Below, piece after piece: positions 45,640 to 56,451 of a stretch of DNA of 64,000 nt (within the stretch, counting starts at the first letter, position 1; each line of letters begins with the position of its first letter). Source of the stretch: Tubiluchus corallicola (Eukaryota; Priapulida; Priapulimorpha; Priapulimorphida; Tubiluchidae); contig JAQGDQ010000849.1 in NCBI GenBank assembly GCA_030141605.1, positions 12,501-76,500 of the forward strand, read 5' to 3'. The notes below the pieces were generated by a model. The model was not told the DNA's origin, ran no database searches, and saw only the letters and a list, made by a program, of their open reading frames with translations. The translations under genes were made by a program, and so were the position numbers.

Positions 45640-46265
45640 TGAGTAGCAGTGACAATCGGTAACAACAACAACGACAACGACAATGGCATCGACAGTGACA
45701 ACAATAACGGCAATAGTAGCAGCAACGGCAACAAAAAAGCAATAACGTCCAATACAAAGCTGCAACATTAGCACTAGCAACAGTAGCAACAGTAGCAATA
45801 GCAACAGCAACAGCAACAAACAACAACAGTACCGCCGCCATCGCCACCACCATCACTACCAACACCACCAACACCACCACCACCACCACTACCATCACCA
45901 CCACCACCACCACCACAACTGCCACCGCCAACACCACCAACACCACCACTAACACCACCACTACTGGCCATCACCACCACCAACACCACCACCAACACCA
46001 CCACCACCACCACCACTACCATCACCACCACCACCACCACCACAACTGCCACCGCCAACACTACCACCACCACCACCACTAACACCACCACCACCACTAC
46101 TGGCCATCACCACCACCAACACCACCAACACCACCACCACCACCACTACCATCACCACCACCATCACCACAACTGCCACCGCCAACACCACCACCACCAC
46201 CACCACCACTACTAACACCACCATCACCACTACTGGCCATCACCACCACCAACACCACCACCACC

Positions 46266-46297
<32 letters not shown>

Positions 46298-46300
46298 CAA
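45640..46300 (+). repeat. (ACC)n/(AAC)n compound array with 110-140-bp higher-order units
   Basis: It starts with irregular CAACAACGACAA-type sequence and becomes (CACCAC)-rich from about 45838. The block CTACTGGCCATCACCACCAC recurs three times (about 45960, 46096, 46230), defining a larger period. Poly-Val/Gly/Leu frames on the minus strand are artefacts. Confidence 0.95.
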
Positions 46301-47434
46301 CAAAATCACAAAGCAACTTCGGCGTTATGAAACCCAAGAGATATCACTGAAGAAAGATACTGGAAATTCTACTGTAAGATGCAGCCATTAAGACGAAGGG
46401 AAAAGATTAATTTCACGGCACCAGATCAATGGTGATTAATGTGCAGGGAATCATCTACTCCTCTAGTTCTACTAGGACTTTGTGAATTGATGAATAGGAT
46501 GAAAGGAACGCGTGGGCGGATTGGAAGCCTTTATACAACATATTATGGCTTCCATTTCTCGATGGCTTCTCTCTGAATATTATGAAAACTTGTAAAGCTG
46601 ATTGTGGGAAATATTTGCAGATGTACTTGGATTGCATTCAACGATTGATTTAATTATAATCCGGTAATTAAATACATTAATTCAACTAAGGGATAAAAAT
46701 GCTGTGAGTAAGAAGAAATATGGCAGCATTGTGAGAACACTTCTTACATGTGAAGATTCATAAGCAGCCATTCTGTGTTTGTTTGTCTGCCTGTCCGTCC
46801 ATTGGTCTCTCTTTTCTTTCTTCGTTGGTTATTTAGTCAAGCTATTATGAACTTCGTTGGCTAATATGAACTTCTTTCTAATTCATTTCTTTTCTCTTTT
46901 TCTCTGTCTCTGTCTATTATTTTATCTTAAGTACTCCCTGTTTTTCTCTAATTCTCTCTCTTGTAAATTAAGTCGGTTTTTTCACCTTTCATTTTGGTCT
47001 TACAAGCTTTGCTTCTTGACCACCATACAGCATTTATTTCTTGTTGACAAACTATTATGTAGTTTAGTAACTATATTAATATACTTCTGTTAAATTTTTG
47101 TTATTATAATTTGAATTTTTTCCCTAACTATATCATGCCATAGTATACTAACGTAGTTCTGTTACAATTATTGTAACTATATTTCATTTTCTAATTATAG
47201 GGCATAATAGTTAAAGATAATAATGCAAATTGTAACGTAAAAATACATGCTGAAGTGATAATAAATAAATTAGCAAAAATTAAAAATTAAAATTAGCAAA
47301 AAATTATTTTGTTCATTTGTTAGCTCATTTGTGAGCTTGTTTATTCTTTAATCGTTTATTTCTGTGTTTGTCTTTTGTTTCTTTATTACTGTTGTTATTA
47401 GTTGCAGATTCAGTCACGTTTATCGTTGATCAAT
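46301..47434. other. Non-coding AT-rich DNA, no element recognised
   Basis: No gene or repeat could be supported. Confidence 0.35.
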
Positions 47435-48056
47435 TTAAAGGAAAACAGTATGATTTTTCACACCCTACTCCATTTTGAAGTACAGTAAAGCGCCAATAAG
47501 AAGTATACATTCTAACACAATTAAAACTGTAAAAAGCGTTTCTGATAATTAAGTAATAGGTTAAAGACTCAACTGATTGCGGGCGAGCTCAACTAGTGAT
47601 AACATCACAAACTAACATCATTTCTAATGGCACCAACGTTCCAGGAGCGTGTTTTTGAAAGCAAATATTGGAGTACAATATTCGGTCGGATATACAAATA
47701 TTTGCAAATGTTAAGTTTAAAATTCAAATTTCAAGTTTACCGCAGTGCTCATGCATAAGCTCTCGAACGTGCGTACTACGTCACAACCGAACACATCTGA
47801 AGAGTACTGAGAGTACAGGACTTGTTTTTTGCACAATACGTTTCCGACATGCAGGAGCTAGTGCCCGTCTAACTAACGAATGGCGAAGTGCATGTAACAG
47901 TGAAGAACTAGTGGCACGAACGTCAAAATTGTGTTTGTGTGGTAATGATTCTTTCACGTAAGTCATTTTTGAAAACAATAGAATGTTTCCTTTCAATGTT
48001 TTAAAGGGTTGATTGTTTTGAGCTACAGTTTAAGATTGGGTCCGGATTTCCTTTAA
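47435..48056 (-). mobile_element. TTAA-flanked MITE family A, copy 4
   Basis: TTAA-AGGAAAACAGTATG to GGGTCCGGATTTCCT-TTAA, both ends intact. The shared interior GCGGGCGAGCTCAACTAGTG puts it in the same orientation as 16911-17535. It abuts the hexanucleotide array. Confidence 0.83.
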
Positions 48057-48065
48057 AGCTAGAAA

Positions 48066-48067
48066 CG

Positions 48068-48104
<37 letters not shown>

Positions 48105-48312
48105 GATAATGATAATGATAATGATAATGATAATGATAATGATAATGATAATGATAATGATAATGATAATGATAATGATAATGATAATGATAATGATAAT
48201 GATAATGATAATGATAATGATAATGATAATGATAATGATAATGATAATGATAATGATAATGATAATGATAATGATAATGATAATGATAATGATAATGATA
48301 ATGATAATGATG

Positions 48313-48344
<32 letters not shown>

Positions 48345-48347
48345 GAT
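48066..48347 (+). repeat. (ATAATG)n hexanucleotide microsatellite
   Basis: About 280 bp of nearly perfect GATAAT repeats, with one TGATGATAATAAT irregularity near 48308. The LTR element begins inside or at the end of this array. Confidence 0.97.
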
Positions 48348-49593
48348 TGTGATATATGTGTGGTGTACCACCTATGATATAGGACGCTTTCGTTACGACA
48401 CCACAAACACGTTTTTGCTACTAATTTCCGATATGTGCTGACACGTGGGTTCAGTGAATCTTTCCATTTAAGCATAGTTCACAGGCATGTATACAGAATA
48501 GAAGCAAATAAAACAGGTTTTAATAATACCGATAAATTCTGTGTTTAATGAGATAACAAGTAAAAACAATTTACTTTAAATCAAAACAATAACAAACTTG
48601 TTATAATTATAAACGACGTTTCTAGTTAACTCATGACAAACAGAAGACTAGTTAGCCCCAACCCAGGTGAGGGAGAAGGATGTAAGGTAAATATACTTAT
48701 CAGTTGTAGTGAGTGCAGTCGGAAGCTGTCGGATTCTAAAGTTTGACGTTCTCCATCACTCTGGAAGCTGGAATAACGTGACTAACCGGTTATGCGAACT
48801 TCGTGGAATCTTGAGCAGTTACTCTTTCAAAGCTCAGCAGGGGGTGGAATCTTACGTCGCCACTTCTACAATGCTTGTCAGGTGTACCGAAGTCGTAAGT
48901 GGTTACTTCACCAATCCTAGTGGAGTGCAGTGGAGTCCTGACCCGTGGAGCTCGCGGAACTACCATTGGTACTACGTCTGGTCATAACCTGGTTGTTTCT
49001 GCACCAGATCTCCGGAACTTCTGAACAGCCAGTTTATCGGTGTTTCCGCCTCACGGCTCGAACACCTAACCCTTTGGTGTGTCAGTGCCCTTTAATCACT
49101 TTCTATCTCCACAATAATTAAGACTTGACTTCGATTACTAATGAATGTTCGCCGGAAGCCATATTCGACGACTTCACTGGCTTAGCACGTTCGACACACT
49201 GTGTTGAACCTAGCTTTAATTTCTAGAACAGGTAAAACTGGATGACCTTGTCCTTTAACACGACGATTCATTGGCCAGATAGCCTGTTCAGTTGAGCGTA
49301 TAACCAATCACTTACTTTCTTGTAAAGGAGATCTAGGACAGGTATGAGGTGGGACCCTTCCCAGAGCTAACTATGTGCATGCTCATATATGTACAGTCAC
49401 AACTTGCTTTACTGTAGTAGGTAAATTCGCTTAATGAGTAATTAACTAATGACTCATTCAATTAACATAAGTAATTAGCTAAATTAAGCTATTAATGCAA
49501 CAAAATCATACTAGAATACAGTTCAACTATATTAGAAGGGGTTCCAATGCTGCTCGGTAGTTCTTATATTCCAGACTGACGTCACGGACGTCA
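48348..49593 (-). repeat. 3' LTR of the Gmr1-like element
   Basis: On the + strand it begins TGTGATATATGTGTGGTGTA and ends CACGGACGTCA. Beyond it, on the minus strand, lies GATCGGGGGCTATG, a short purine-rich tract at the place of a polypurine tract. Nearly identical to 54825-56069. The 92-aa open frame in it occurs in both LTRs and is not a gene. Confidence 0.93.
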
Positions 49594-50346
49594 CATAGCC
49601 CCCGATCAAAGAGTATGCCATATACTTTAAAGTTATGGATGGAATATAAGATCTATCGGGTTAGCAAATACGAATCAAACAAATTATAGATGGCTAGCAC
49701 AATACCTAGAAGCCATGATTTCAACATTAAGACATCATATCATACGGGCCTGTAAGTTCTACTGAAAATTAAGAGTACATTCGTAAACCAACAATTCATA
49801 TGAAGCCTTTCGCAAAGCAGTTAAGCTATCACTATAACCTTTACACATCAGTAAAGTAGGAAATGTAAGCAACGCCGAACTTCTCCAAGTTCGAATTACA
49901 TTCAACAGAGCATTCATCAACTCTATACCTAACTATGTGGTACCACAATGAACGTTTTCCTTTAAACTTATCAACCGCCACGTGGACTTTACGTGATCTG
50001 AAGTTACTATCAGATTAACTAAGCTTCAATATCTGATTCTGAACTAATGGCCAACATGTTCAGCATATAAACATTGGTAGGCTCATGCCTTTCCAATACA
50101 CAAGGGGCCTCCATCGTCCCTTGAAGGAGCACTAACAGGTGCAATACAGTTGGTATGTACCTTGGCGTAGGATGCACATAGAGCATTCAACCCTATGTCA
50201 TCAAAGTAGAAATTACGATATTTTAGGGCTTGCCAATTATAATTCAACCAAATAGATACGAGATTAAACACAAACACAATGTTACGACATTATCACTTTA
50301 AATGTTTCTGGCTATTTACAAGTTACAGTTTTCTTTCTGGTCACTG
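49594..50346 (-). other. 3' untranslated region of the Gmr1-like element
   Basis: Non-coding sequence between the gag-pol stop and the 3' LTR. No env-like or RT-like frame is present. Confidence 0.7.
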
Positions 50347-53300
50347 TCACTCTGACTGCAAACGACTAAGTGTATCAGCGACTGGGTTTTGTGCAGCAAA
50401 AATATGCTCAATTGTGAAAGCATATTCGGCTAATTTAAGTGCCCAATGGCACAGACGGCGATTACGCTTGCGCATCTTATCAAGAGCAAGAAGACTTCGC
50501 TGGTCAGTGCGCAAAATGAATTCTCGGCCTTCTAAATAATAGCGCAGTTTTTCGATGCTAAATACAACACTTAAGCATTCTAATTTAACCACTGAGTATC
50601 TTGTTTCCGGTGCGGTTAACTTTCTGCTTATGTAAGTAATCGGGACTTCCCCGAGACCGTCCTTCCGGTCCTGGGAAAGGACAGCACCGAGACCAGTAAA
50701 ACTAGCATCTGTAGTTAATATAAATGTCTCGTCAAAATTGGGAGAATGTAGAACAGAATCTGAGAGATAATCAGGTCGCTGGATATCATTGATAGACTGA
50801 GTTGCTTTGGCTGTTGGGAAGAATGCATATTCAGGAAGACTGGACTCTTCTACTTGTCCAGCACCAATCTTGACCCAGTCATTTTCAACCTCTTCCCAAT
50901 TAATTTGTGCATTGTCTTTGCTCTCTGCATAGAGGGCTAGGAGAACTAGTTCTTCTTCTCTATCCACATAAGGTTTTAAACGATTTATGTGGCAGATACG
51001 ACAGTCTCTTCTCTTGCCAGATTTTCCGATTTTTACTTTGTACGTGTAATCCGAGATTTTGTCTACAATAGGATAGGGTCCACGCCAGGTAGATAACATT
51101 TTGCTGCCTTTCTTAAGACGTTGCAGCATTACCTTATCACCGACTTGGAAGTTCTTTTGTCTAGTCAGCTTATCGTACCATCCCTTTTGAGCCAATTTGG
51201 CTGCCTCGAGAGACTGATGAGCATCTTCCAGTGTCTCATCTAGTGTATTTAGTATTCGAGTCACATACTCATCCACATCTTCGAGGGCTGGTGGCTTTTC
51301 ACAGCCCCATCGCTCTTTCAGCATAGAGAGAGGACCACGGAGAGGATAGCCGAAAACTAATTCGTTTGGCGAATATCCTGTGGATTCCTGAGGAACCTCC
51401 CTATAGGCAAATAAGACAAAAGGTACAGCTTCATCCCAGGGAAGATTCGGTCGATCTTGTACAAGACGTCGAATAGAGTGTTTCAGGCTTTGGTTATAAC
51501 GTTCACAAAGCCCATTAGTAGATGGTGCAAATGCTGAGGTATAGATTCCTTTAACTCCAAGCTCCTGCTCTAATGAACAGGTAAGTGCAGAGGTAAACTG
51601 TGTACCTTGGTCTGTAAGGATCTCACGCGGTATGCCATACCGACAACAAAATTGCAATACTGCCTGGAGGACTGTTTTTGTTTCAATGTTGGGCAAAGGA
51701 TAACAGTCTGGATAACGGGTGGCATGGTCAATGAGTACAAGCGCGTACTTATTTCCAGCAGGAGTGCGATCTAGTGGACCAATGAGATCCATAGCCACAC
51801 GATAAAATGGCTGAGATGGAATGGGTAATGGCTTAAGTGGGACTTTATCAGATTTACGTACTCTGGCAGTTCTTTGACATGCAATGCATGAACGACAATA
51901 CTGGTGAACATTTCTTTTCACATGTGGCCAAATGAATTCCTGTAGGACACGATGTGTCGTTTTATTAATTCCTAAGTGGCCAGCCGTTCGAGCATCATGA
52001 GCAAGTTCCAAAACTTGTTTCCGCAAAACTTTTGGCAAAACAAGAAGCTCACGGGGTGGAGAAGCATTCCGCTGTTTGCACAGGTAGTACAGAACGCCAT
52101 TGCGGAGAAAATAGCCTTTACCATTGCGTCTCGCTTCTTTAAGTGTGACCGCATGATCAATCAGATTGCGAAGTGTGACGTCTTCAGTTTGCTCCGTTTT
52201 CACCTGCTCTAAGGGTATATCTAGTAAACTGTTTTGCACTGCATTTCCAGGAGTAAAAACTTCTTTTTGCAGTTGTTCATCACGTTTTTCTTCTGCCTGA
52301 AGCTTAGCAGCTTTAGCTCTCGTCACAGCAAATCCTGTCTCACTTAGTTTCCTTGTGTCATCAAAGGGAGTTGCAGTGGTAGGCACAGGAATTTGGGGTC
52401 TTCCTTGCATTTCTGGTGCTTCTGGTTGGTTCCGTTTATTTTGAGGGTCAACATCAGTTTCTGAAGAGAAAGGTTTCAGCGCTGAAAGGTAATTATTTCC
52501 TAACAGGAAGTCAGCTGGTAAGTTATCTACTACAGTTACTGTGAGACAGCCAGATATATTTAGCGAAGGGCACATGATCTCTATCTCTGCCACTTTACAT
52601 GGAGCCTTATGTCCGTGGATACATAACAGGGACTTCGGGTCTTGTTCTAGATATTGTTCTTTTTTAACAAAATTTGGATGCAGCATTGACACATTAGCAC
52701 CACTGTCACGTTGCCCAGTAATTGGTTTGCCATTAATTAGAGCTTCAAACATATATGGCAGCGTGTCTTTGGGAATGTCTTTCCATTTCTCCCTATTGAC
52801 GCTTTGAGTCAATTCAACATCACTGAAAAGCTGCCTATTCGGCTTACCTAATTTTCGGCATTCAGAACGTCTGTGTCCTGGCTTGCCGCAACCATAGCAG
52901 ACGATTCTTCGAGGTTCTCCTTGATCTGCATTAGTAGTAGGTGCTGCGCTCTGCTTCTTCATCATAGGCCTAGTGGCAAACTTGCCCGGCCTCCTAAAGT
53001 GGTCGAGGTTTCTCCCCATATCTTGGTAAGAAGCAACATATTTATCAGCCAGAGTTGCCATTTCCGTGCCTGACTGAGGTTCTTCTCGACGTAGCCATGT
53101 AGTTAAGTCTGTGGGCATCTTATTCATCATTTGTTCCATGGCAATTAGTTGGAAGAGCTTAGGGTAAGAGTCAACAGCGTCCATGGCCTCTACATAATCA
53201 GTTAAGGCTCGTTCAATCTTCAAGAAAAATTGTCGATATGTTTCATTCTTTGACTTCTCTAAAGTTCTGAAACGTTTCCTGTACACATCAGTACTCAAGA

Positions 53301-54180
53301 TGTATGCATTAACCAGTGCTTTTTTAACTAGAGAATAATTTTTGACGTCGGTTCGAGGAAGTTGCTGGTAGGCGTTCGCTGCCCTGCCAGTAAGAGCTGG
53401 CCCTATGCACGCGGACCAATATTCTTCTTCAATTCCATTGGTAACAGCGCAAGTCTCGAACCAGTCCAGGAACTCATGTATATCTTCCTTGTCTTCATAG
53501 TAAGTTCGCACTTTCATGCGTTTGCAAGGTGCGCAAGAAGGTGCAGTGGGGGTGGAAGCAGCAATATGGCTCAACACAGGCATACTTTGATGCAAAGAAG
53601 TAGTGGGGGCAACCTCAAGTTTACGCATTTCTAGTTGCACAATTTGCTGTTGCAACTGGAGAAATTCTTTTGCGACTTCGCCATCCAAGGTAGATAAAGC
53701 CTCTGCGGTTAATTCAGGAAGCTTAATTGGCTTTGATTCCACCTTAACGTCTCCTAACACTGGCCTTGGTGCGACAGTAGTCCTTTGTGGGGCGGATCCA
53801 GGTTCTTGAGCGCCGCGAAGCTCTGCAGCGACAGGCGTCCCCGTCGAAACTATGAGCTTGTTCGTTGGGCGTGTACTTTGACCTTGGTCAACGAGACCTG
53901 AAACAAAAGACTGGGTAGACCTTTCAATGGCGCCAGCGACTCCGTCTGGCGTACGAACAGTGTCAACGTTTACACCTTTTACATGGCCCGGTGTTAGAGG
54001 TAAGTCTGAAAATTGTTGCCCTTGTTCCATTGTTTTATATGCTTGCAAAATGTGTTGTATGTACTGTGTTTTAGTTGTCTTGTTCGGGTCTAAAAGTAAC
54101 CCTAATGTATTAGCTACTTCAATTAACTGTGGTTTGTTTAATTGCTTAAGATCGGTTTCAGTGTACAGCCGTGGTTCCAT
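50347..54180 (-). CDS. gag-pol: Gag-protease-integrase-RNase H polyprotein, RT missing
   Basis: A 1277-codon frame starts at ATG 54180 (MEPRLYTETDLKQLNKPQLI). In order: a SAP-like N terminus (10-50); a SCAN-like capsid segment (about 300-385) with KLFQLIAMEQMMNKMPTDLT and TWLRREEPQSGTEMATLADK; a CCHC knuckle CYGCGKPGHRRSEC (about 425); a protease with DSGA (about 490) and LLGNNYL; an integrase with HHCC zinc site (727-767) and D,D-35-E residues in VAMDLIGPL, LTDQGTQF and NGLCERYNQ (797-895); a GPY/F module WRGPYPIV (about 1032); and an RNase H with TTDAS, KLECL, RTDQRS and VADTLSRL (1156-1270). No RT and no YxDD motif occur. The text passes from a linker straight to RPDYLSDSVLHSPNFDETF, which corresponds to the start of RNase H, so RT seems lost in frame. 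Confidence 0.94.
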   Translation of the reverse strand: MEPRLYTETDLKQLNKPQLIEVANTLGLLLDPNKTTKTQYIQHILQAYKTMEQGQQFSDLPLTPGHVKGVNVDTVRTPDGVAGAIERSTQSFVSGLVDQGQSTRPTNKLIVSTGTPVAAELRGAQEPGSAPQRTTVAPRPVLGDVKVESKPIKLPELTAEALSTLDGEVAKEFLQLQQQIVQLEMRKLEVAPTTSLHQSMPVLSHIAASTPTAPSCAPCKRMKVRTYYEDKEDIHEFLDWFETCAVTNGIEEEYWSACIGPALTGRAANAYQQLPRTDVKNYSLVKKALVNAYILSTDVYRKRFRTLEKSKNETYRQFFLKIERALTDYVEAMDAVDSYPKLFQLIAMEQMMNKMPTDLTTWLRREEPQSGTEMATLADKYVASYQDMGRNLDHFRRPGKFATRPMMKKQSAAPTTNADQGEPRRIVCYGCGKPGHRRSECRKLGKPNRQLFSDVELTQSVNREKWKDIPKDTLPYMFEALINGKPITGQRDSGANVSMLHPNFVKKEQYLEQDPKSLLCIHGHKAPCKVAEIEIMCPSLNISGCLTVTVVDNLPADFLLGNNYLSALKPFSSETDVDPQNKRNQPEAPEMQGRPQIPVPTTATPFDDTRKLSETGFAVTRAKAAKLQAEEKRDEQLQKEVFTPGNAVQNSLLDIPLEQVKTEQTEDVTLRNLIDHAVTLKEARRNGKGYFLRNGVLYYLCKQRNASPPRELLVLPKVLRKQVLELAHDARTAGHLGINKTTHRVLQEFIWPHVKRNVHQYCRSCIACQRTARVRKSDKVPLKPLPIPSQPFYRVAMDLIGPLDRTPAGNKYALVLIDHATRYPDCYPLPNIETKTVLQAVLQFCCRYGIPREILTDQGTQFTSALTCSLEQELGVKGIYTSAFAPSTNGLCERYNQSLKHSIRRLVQDRPNLPWDEAVPFVLFAYREVPQESTGYSPNELVFGYPLRGPLSMLKERWGCEKPPALEDVDEYVTRILNTLDETLEDAHQSLEAAKLAQKGWYDKLTRQKNFQVGDKVMLQRLKKGSKMLSTWRGPYPIVDKISDYTYKVKIGKSGKRRDCRICHINRLKPYVDREEELVLLALYAESKDNAQINWEEVENDWVKIGAGQVEESSLPEYAFFPTAKATQSINDIQRPDYLSDSVLHSPNFDETFILTTDASFTGLGAVLSQDRKDGLGEVPITYISRKLTAPETRYSVVKLECLSVVFSIEKLRYYLEGREFILRTDQRSLLALDKMRKRNRRLCHWALKLAEYAFTIEHIFAAQNPVADTLSRLQSE

Positions 54181-54810
54181 GATAAACAATTACGTAAACA
54201 ACCGGAACAAGAAATTGTTAAACCACGAGCGCTATCAAAGTGCCAAGCAAGTGTTACAATACAACGTCTAATGACTCCTGTTTTAAAACCAACAAAACAC
54301 GTGCGCAGTAGTTTTTACTAATGACAATGAAGACTGCCAGGGCCTGCCTTCCGCCGTAGCTCATTAGAAATAAACTATAAGCACAGTGACGTAATATTAA
54401 TTAACTGACGCAAACAAAGCGTTTCAAGGCTTGCTGTAAACAAGGATCGAGTCAGTAAATAAATTGTGCAAAGATTAAAAGCGAAGCAAACTGGCTATAG
54501 ACCTTAATGTCAGACAACATACTATACAATATACTGAAAACAAGATTGAACTGGGCTTCTTTAGCGCAGTATAAACAGGAATTATTTATCACTGAACTGC
54601 CCAAGGTCTGATAACCTTGACGGACCAACAAAATAATTGCGGAAGTACATGCAAAATTTACACAGCTAAACCGGTCTAGTCATTTGCAAATAAAGGACAA
54701 ATTTAAGCTACAGTGTCTGTAAACGCTAGCCGAACAGGAAAAGAACATAATTTATCACTAGACAAACGTAAACGTTGTTTACAAAAATTATGTCAGCAGA
54801 GCCACTTTAA
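54181..54810 (-). other. 5' leader of the Gmr1-like element
   Basis: Untranslated leader between the primer-binding site and the gag ATG. A packaging signal would be expected here but cannot be recognised by eye. Confidence 0.6.
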
Positions 54811-54822
54811 ATTCTGACACCA
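54811..54822 (-). other. Primer-binding site
   Basis: Reading the minus strand, TGGTGTCAGAAT starts two bases after the LTR end ...ATCACA. TGG is the complement of a tRNA 3' CCA. TGGTGTCAGAA-type sites are known from other Gypsy elements; the tRNA species was not identified. Confidence 0.75.
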
Positions 54823-54824
54823 TT

Positions 54825-56069
54825 TGTGATATAATGTGTGGTGTACCACCTATGATATAGGACGCTTTCGTTACGACACCACAAACACGTTTTTGCTACT
54901 AATTTCCGATATGTGCTGACACGTGGGTTCAGTGAATCTTTCCATTTAAGCATAGTTCACAGGCATGTATACAGAATAGAAGCAAATAAAACAGGTTTTA
55001 ATAATACCGATAAATTCTGTGTTTAATGAGATAACAAGTAAAAACAATTTACTTTAAATCAAAACAATAACAAACTTGTTATAATTATAAACGACGTTTC
55101 TAGTTAACTCATGACAAACAGAAGACTAGTTAGCCCCAACCCAGGTGAGGGAGAAGGATGTAAGGTAAATATACTTATCAGTTGTAGTGAGTGCAGTCGG
55201 AAGCTGTCGGATTCTAACGTTTGACGTTCTCCATCACTCTGGAAGCTGGAATAACGTGACTAACCGGTTATGCGAACTTCGTGGAATCTTGAGCAGTTAC
55301 TCTTTCAAAGCTCAGCAGGGGGTGGAATCTTACGTCGCCACTTCTACAATGCTTGTCAGGTGTACCGAAGTCGTAAGTGGTTACTTCACCAATCCTAGTG
55401 GAGTGCAGTGGAGTCCTGACCCGTGGAGCTCGCGGAACTACCATTGGTACTACGTCTGGTCATAACCTGGTTGTTTCTGCACCAGATCTCCGGAACTTCT
55501 GAACAGCCAGTTTATCGGTGTTTCCGCCTCACGGCTCGAACACCTAACCCTTTGGTGTGTCAGTGCCCTTTAATCACTTTCTATCTCCACAATAATTAAG
55601 ACTTGACTTCGATTACTAATGAATGTTCGCCGGAAGCCATATTCGACGACTTCACTGGCTTAGCACGTTCGACACACTGTGTTGAACCTAGCTTTAATTT
55701 CTAGAACAGGTAAAACTGGATGACCTTGTCCTTTAACACGACGATTCATTGGCCAGATAGCCTGTTCAGTTGGGCGTATGACCAATCACTTACTTTCTTG
55801 TAAAGGAGATCTAGGACAGGTATGAGGTGGGACCCTTCCCAGAGCTAACTATGTGCATGCTCATATATGTACAGTCACAACTTGCTTTACTGTAGTAGGT
55901 AAATTCGCTTAATGAGTAATTAACTAATGACTCATTCAATCAACATAAGTAATTAGCTAACTTAAGCTATTAATGCAACAAAATCATACTAGAATACAGT
56001 TCAACTATATTAGAAGGGGTTCCAATGCTGCTCGGTAGTTCTTATATTCCAGACTGACGTCACGGACGT
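54825..56069 (-). repeat. 5' LTR of the Gmr1-like element
   Basis: On the + strand it begins TGTGATATAATGTGTGGTGT and ends CACGGACGT, followed by ACCAAG instead of the CACATAG seen after the other LTR. Differences from the 3' LTR: one extra A near 54832, and substitutions near 55217, 55775, 55780, 55941 and 55961. Confidence 0.93.
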
Positions 56070-56121
56070 ACCAAGTTTCTTGAGGAATTAGGGTCGTCCC
56101 GAGTGTAGGATTTAGTTGACA

Positions 56122-56451
56122 CTATGAAACATGCTTTGAAGAATTGCTGTTTCTTAGCGAATTAGCCAGATTAAGTTTTTCAGCAGTTGCCCATTTTTGG
56201 ATGTCATCCGACAGCAAGCGAGACAAATAACTAGCCAAGGATGAGTCCATTGAGAGAGCAAGAGTCAAAGCATTCATCACTGGTTCATATTTTCCCTGAT
56301 TAGTTGTCAAAGCCATCCACGATTTGGGCTGTGGTATTTTTAGCCATCTCCTAAAGATCGGATAACCGGACTCTATGTACACCAAATCATTACAAGTAGA
56401 TGTTCTCACCCCCAGTAAATAGTTCATTAATTCCACTAAATTTCTTTGCAT
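56122..56451 (-). pseudogene. LINE C-terminal remnant
   Basis: A 109-codon frame reads MNYLLGVRTSTCNDLVYIES followed by GYPIFRRWLKIPQPKSW. The pattern LGVR-ST-NDL-ElGyP is found after the reverse transcriptase of many non-LTR retrotransposons. No RT is present. It lies immediately outside the 5' LTR, on the same strand. Confidence 0.5.

Larger units (their letters stand above)
48348..56069 (-). mobile_element. Gmr1-like Gypsy LTR retrotransposon lacking RT
   Basis: About 7.7 kb in minus orientation. The 5' LTR is at the right (54825-56069) and the 3' LTR at the left (48348-49593), with a primer-binding site at 54822-54811 and one gag-pol frame (54180-50347). Integrase lies before RNase H, the gene order that sets Gmr1 apart from ordinary Gypsy elements, and the capsid resembles the SCAN domain, as described for Gmr1-like elements. 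No reverse transcriptase is encoded anywhere between the LTRs. The LTRs differ by five substitutions and one 1-bp indel, so insertion was recent. No matching target duplication borders it: the left flank is the hexamer array and the right flank starts ACCAAG. Confidence 0.93.

Noticed and set aside
45485..46309. Poly-Val/Gly/Leu frames on the minus strand
   Set aside because: Translations of the ACC/AAC repeat; several overlapping frames are equally open.
48030..48475. Poly-(Ile), (LS)n and (MI)n frames
   Set aside because: Translations of the hexanucleotide array.
48709..48987. 92-aa frame repeated at 55187-55465
   Set aside because: It occurs at the same place in both LTRs, on the strand opposite to the element, and shows no domain.
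50279..54271. Several + strand frames of 60-114 codons
   Set aside because: Antisense shadows of the long gag-pol frame.
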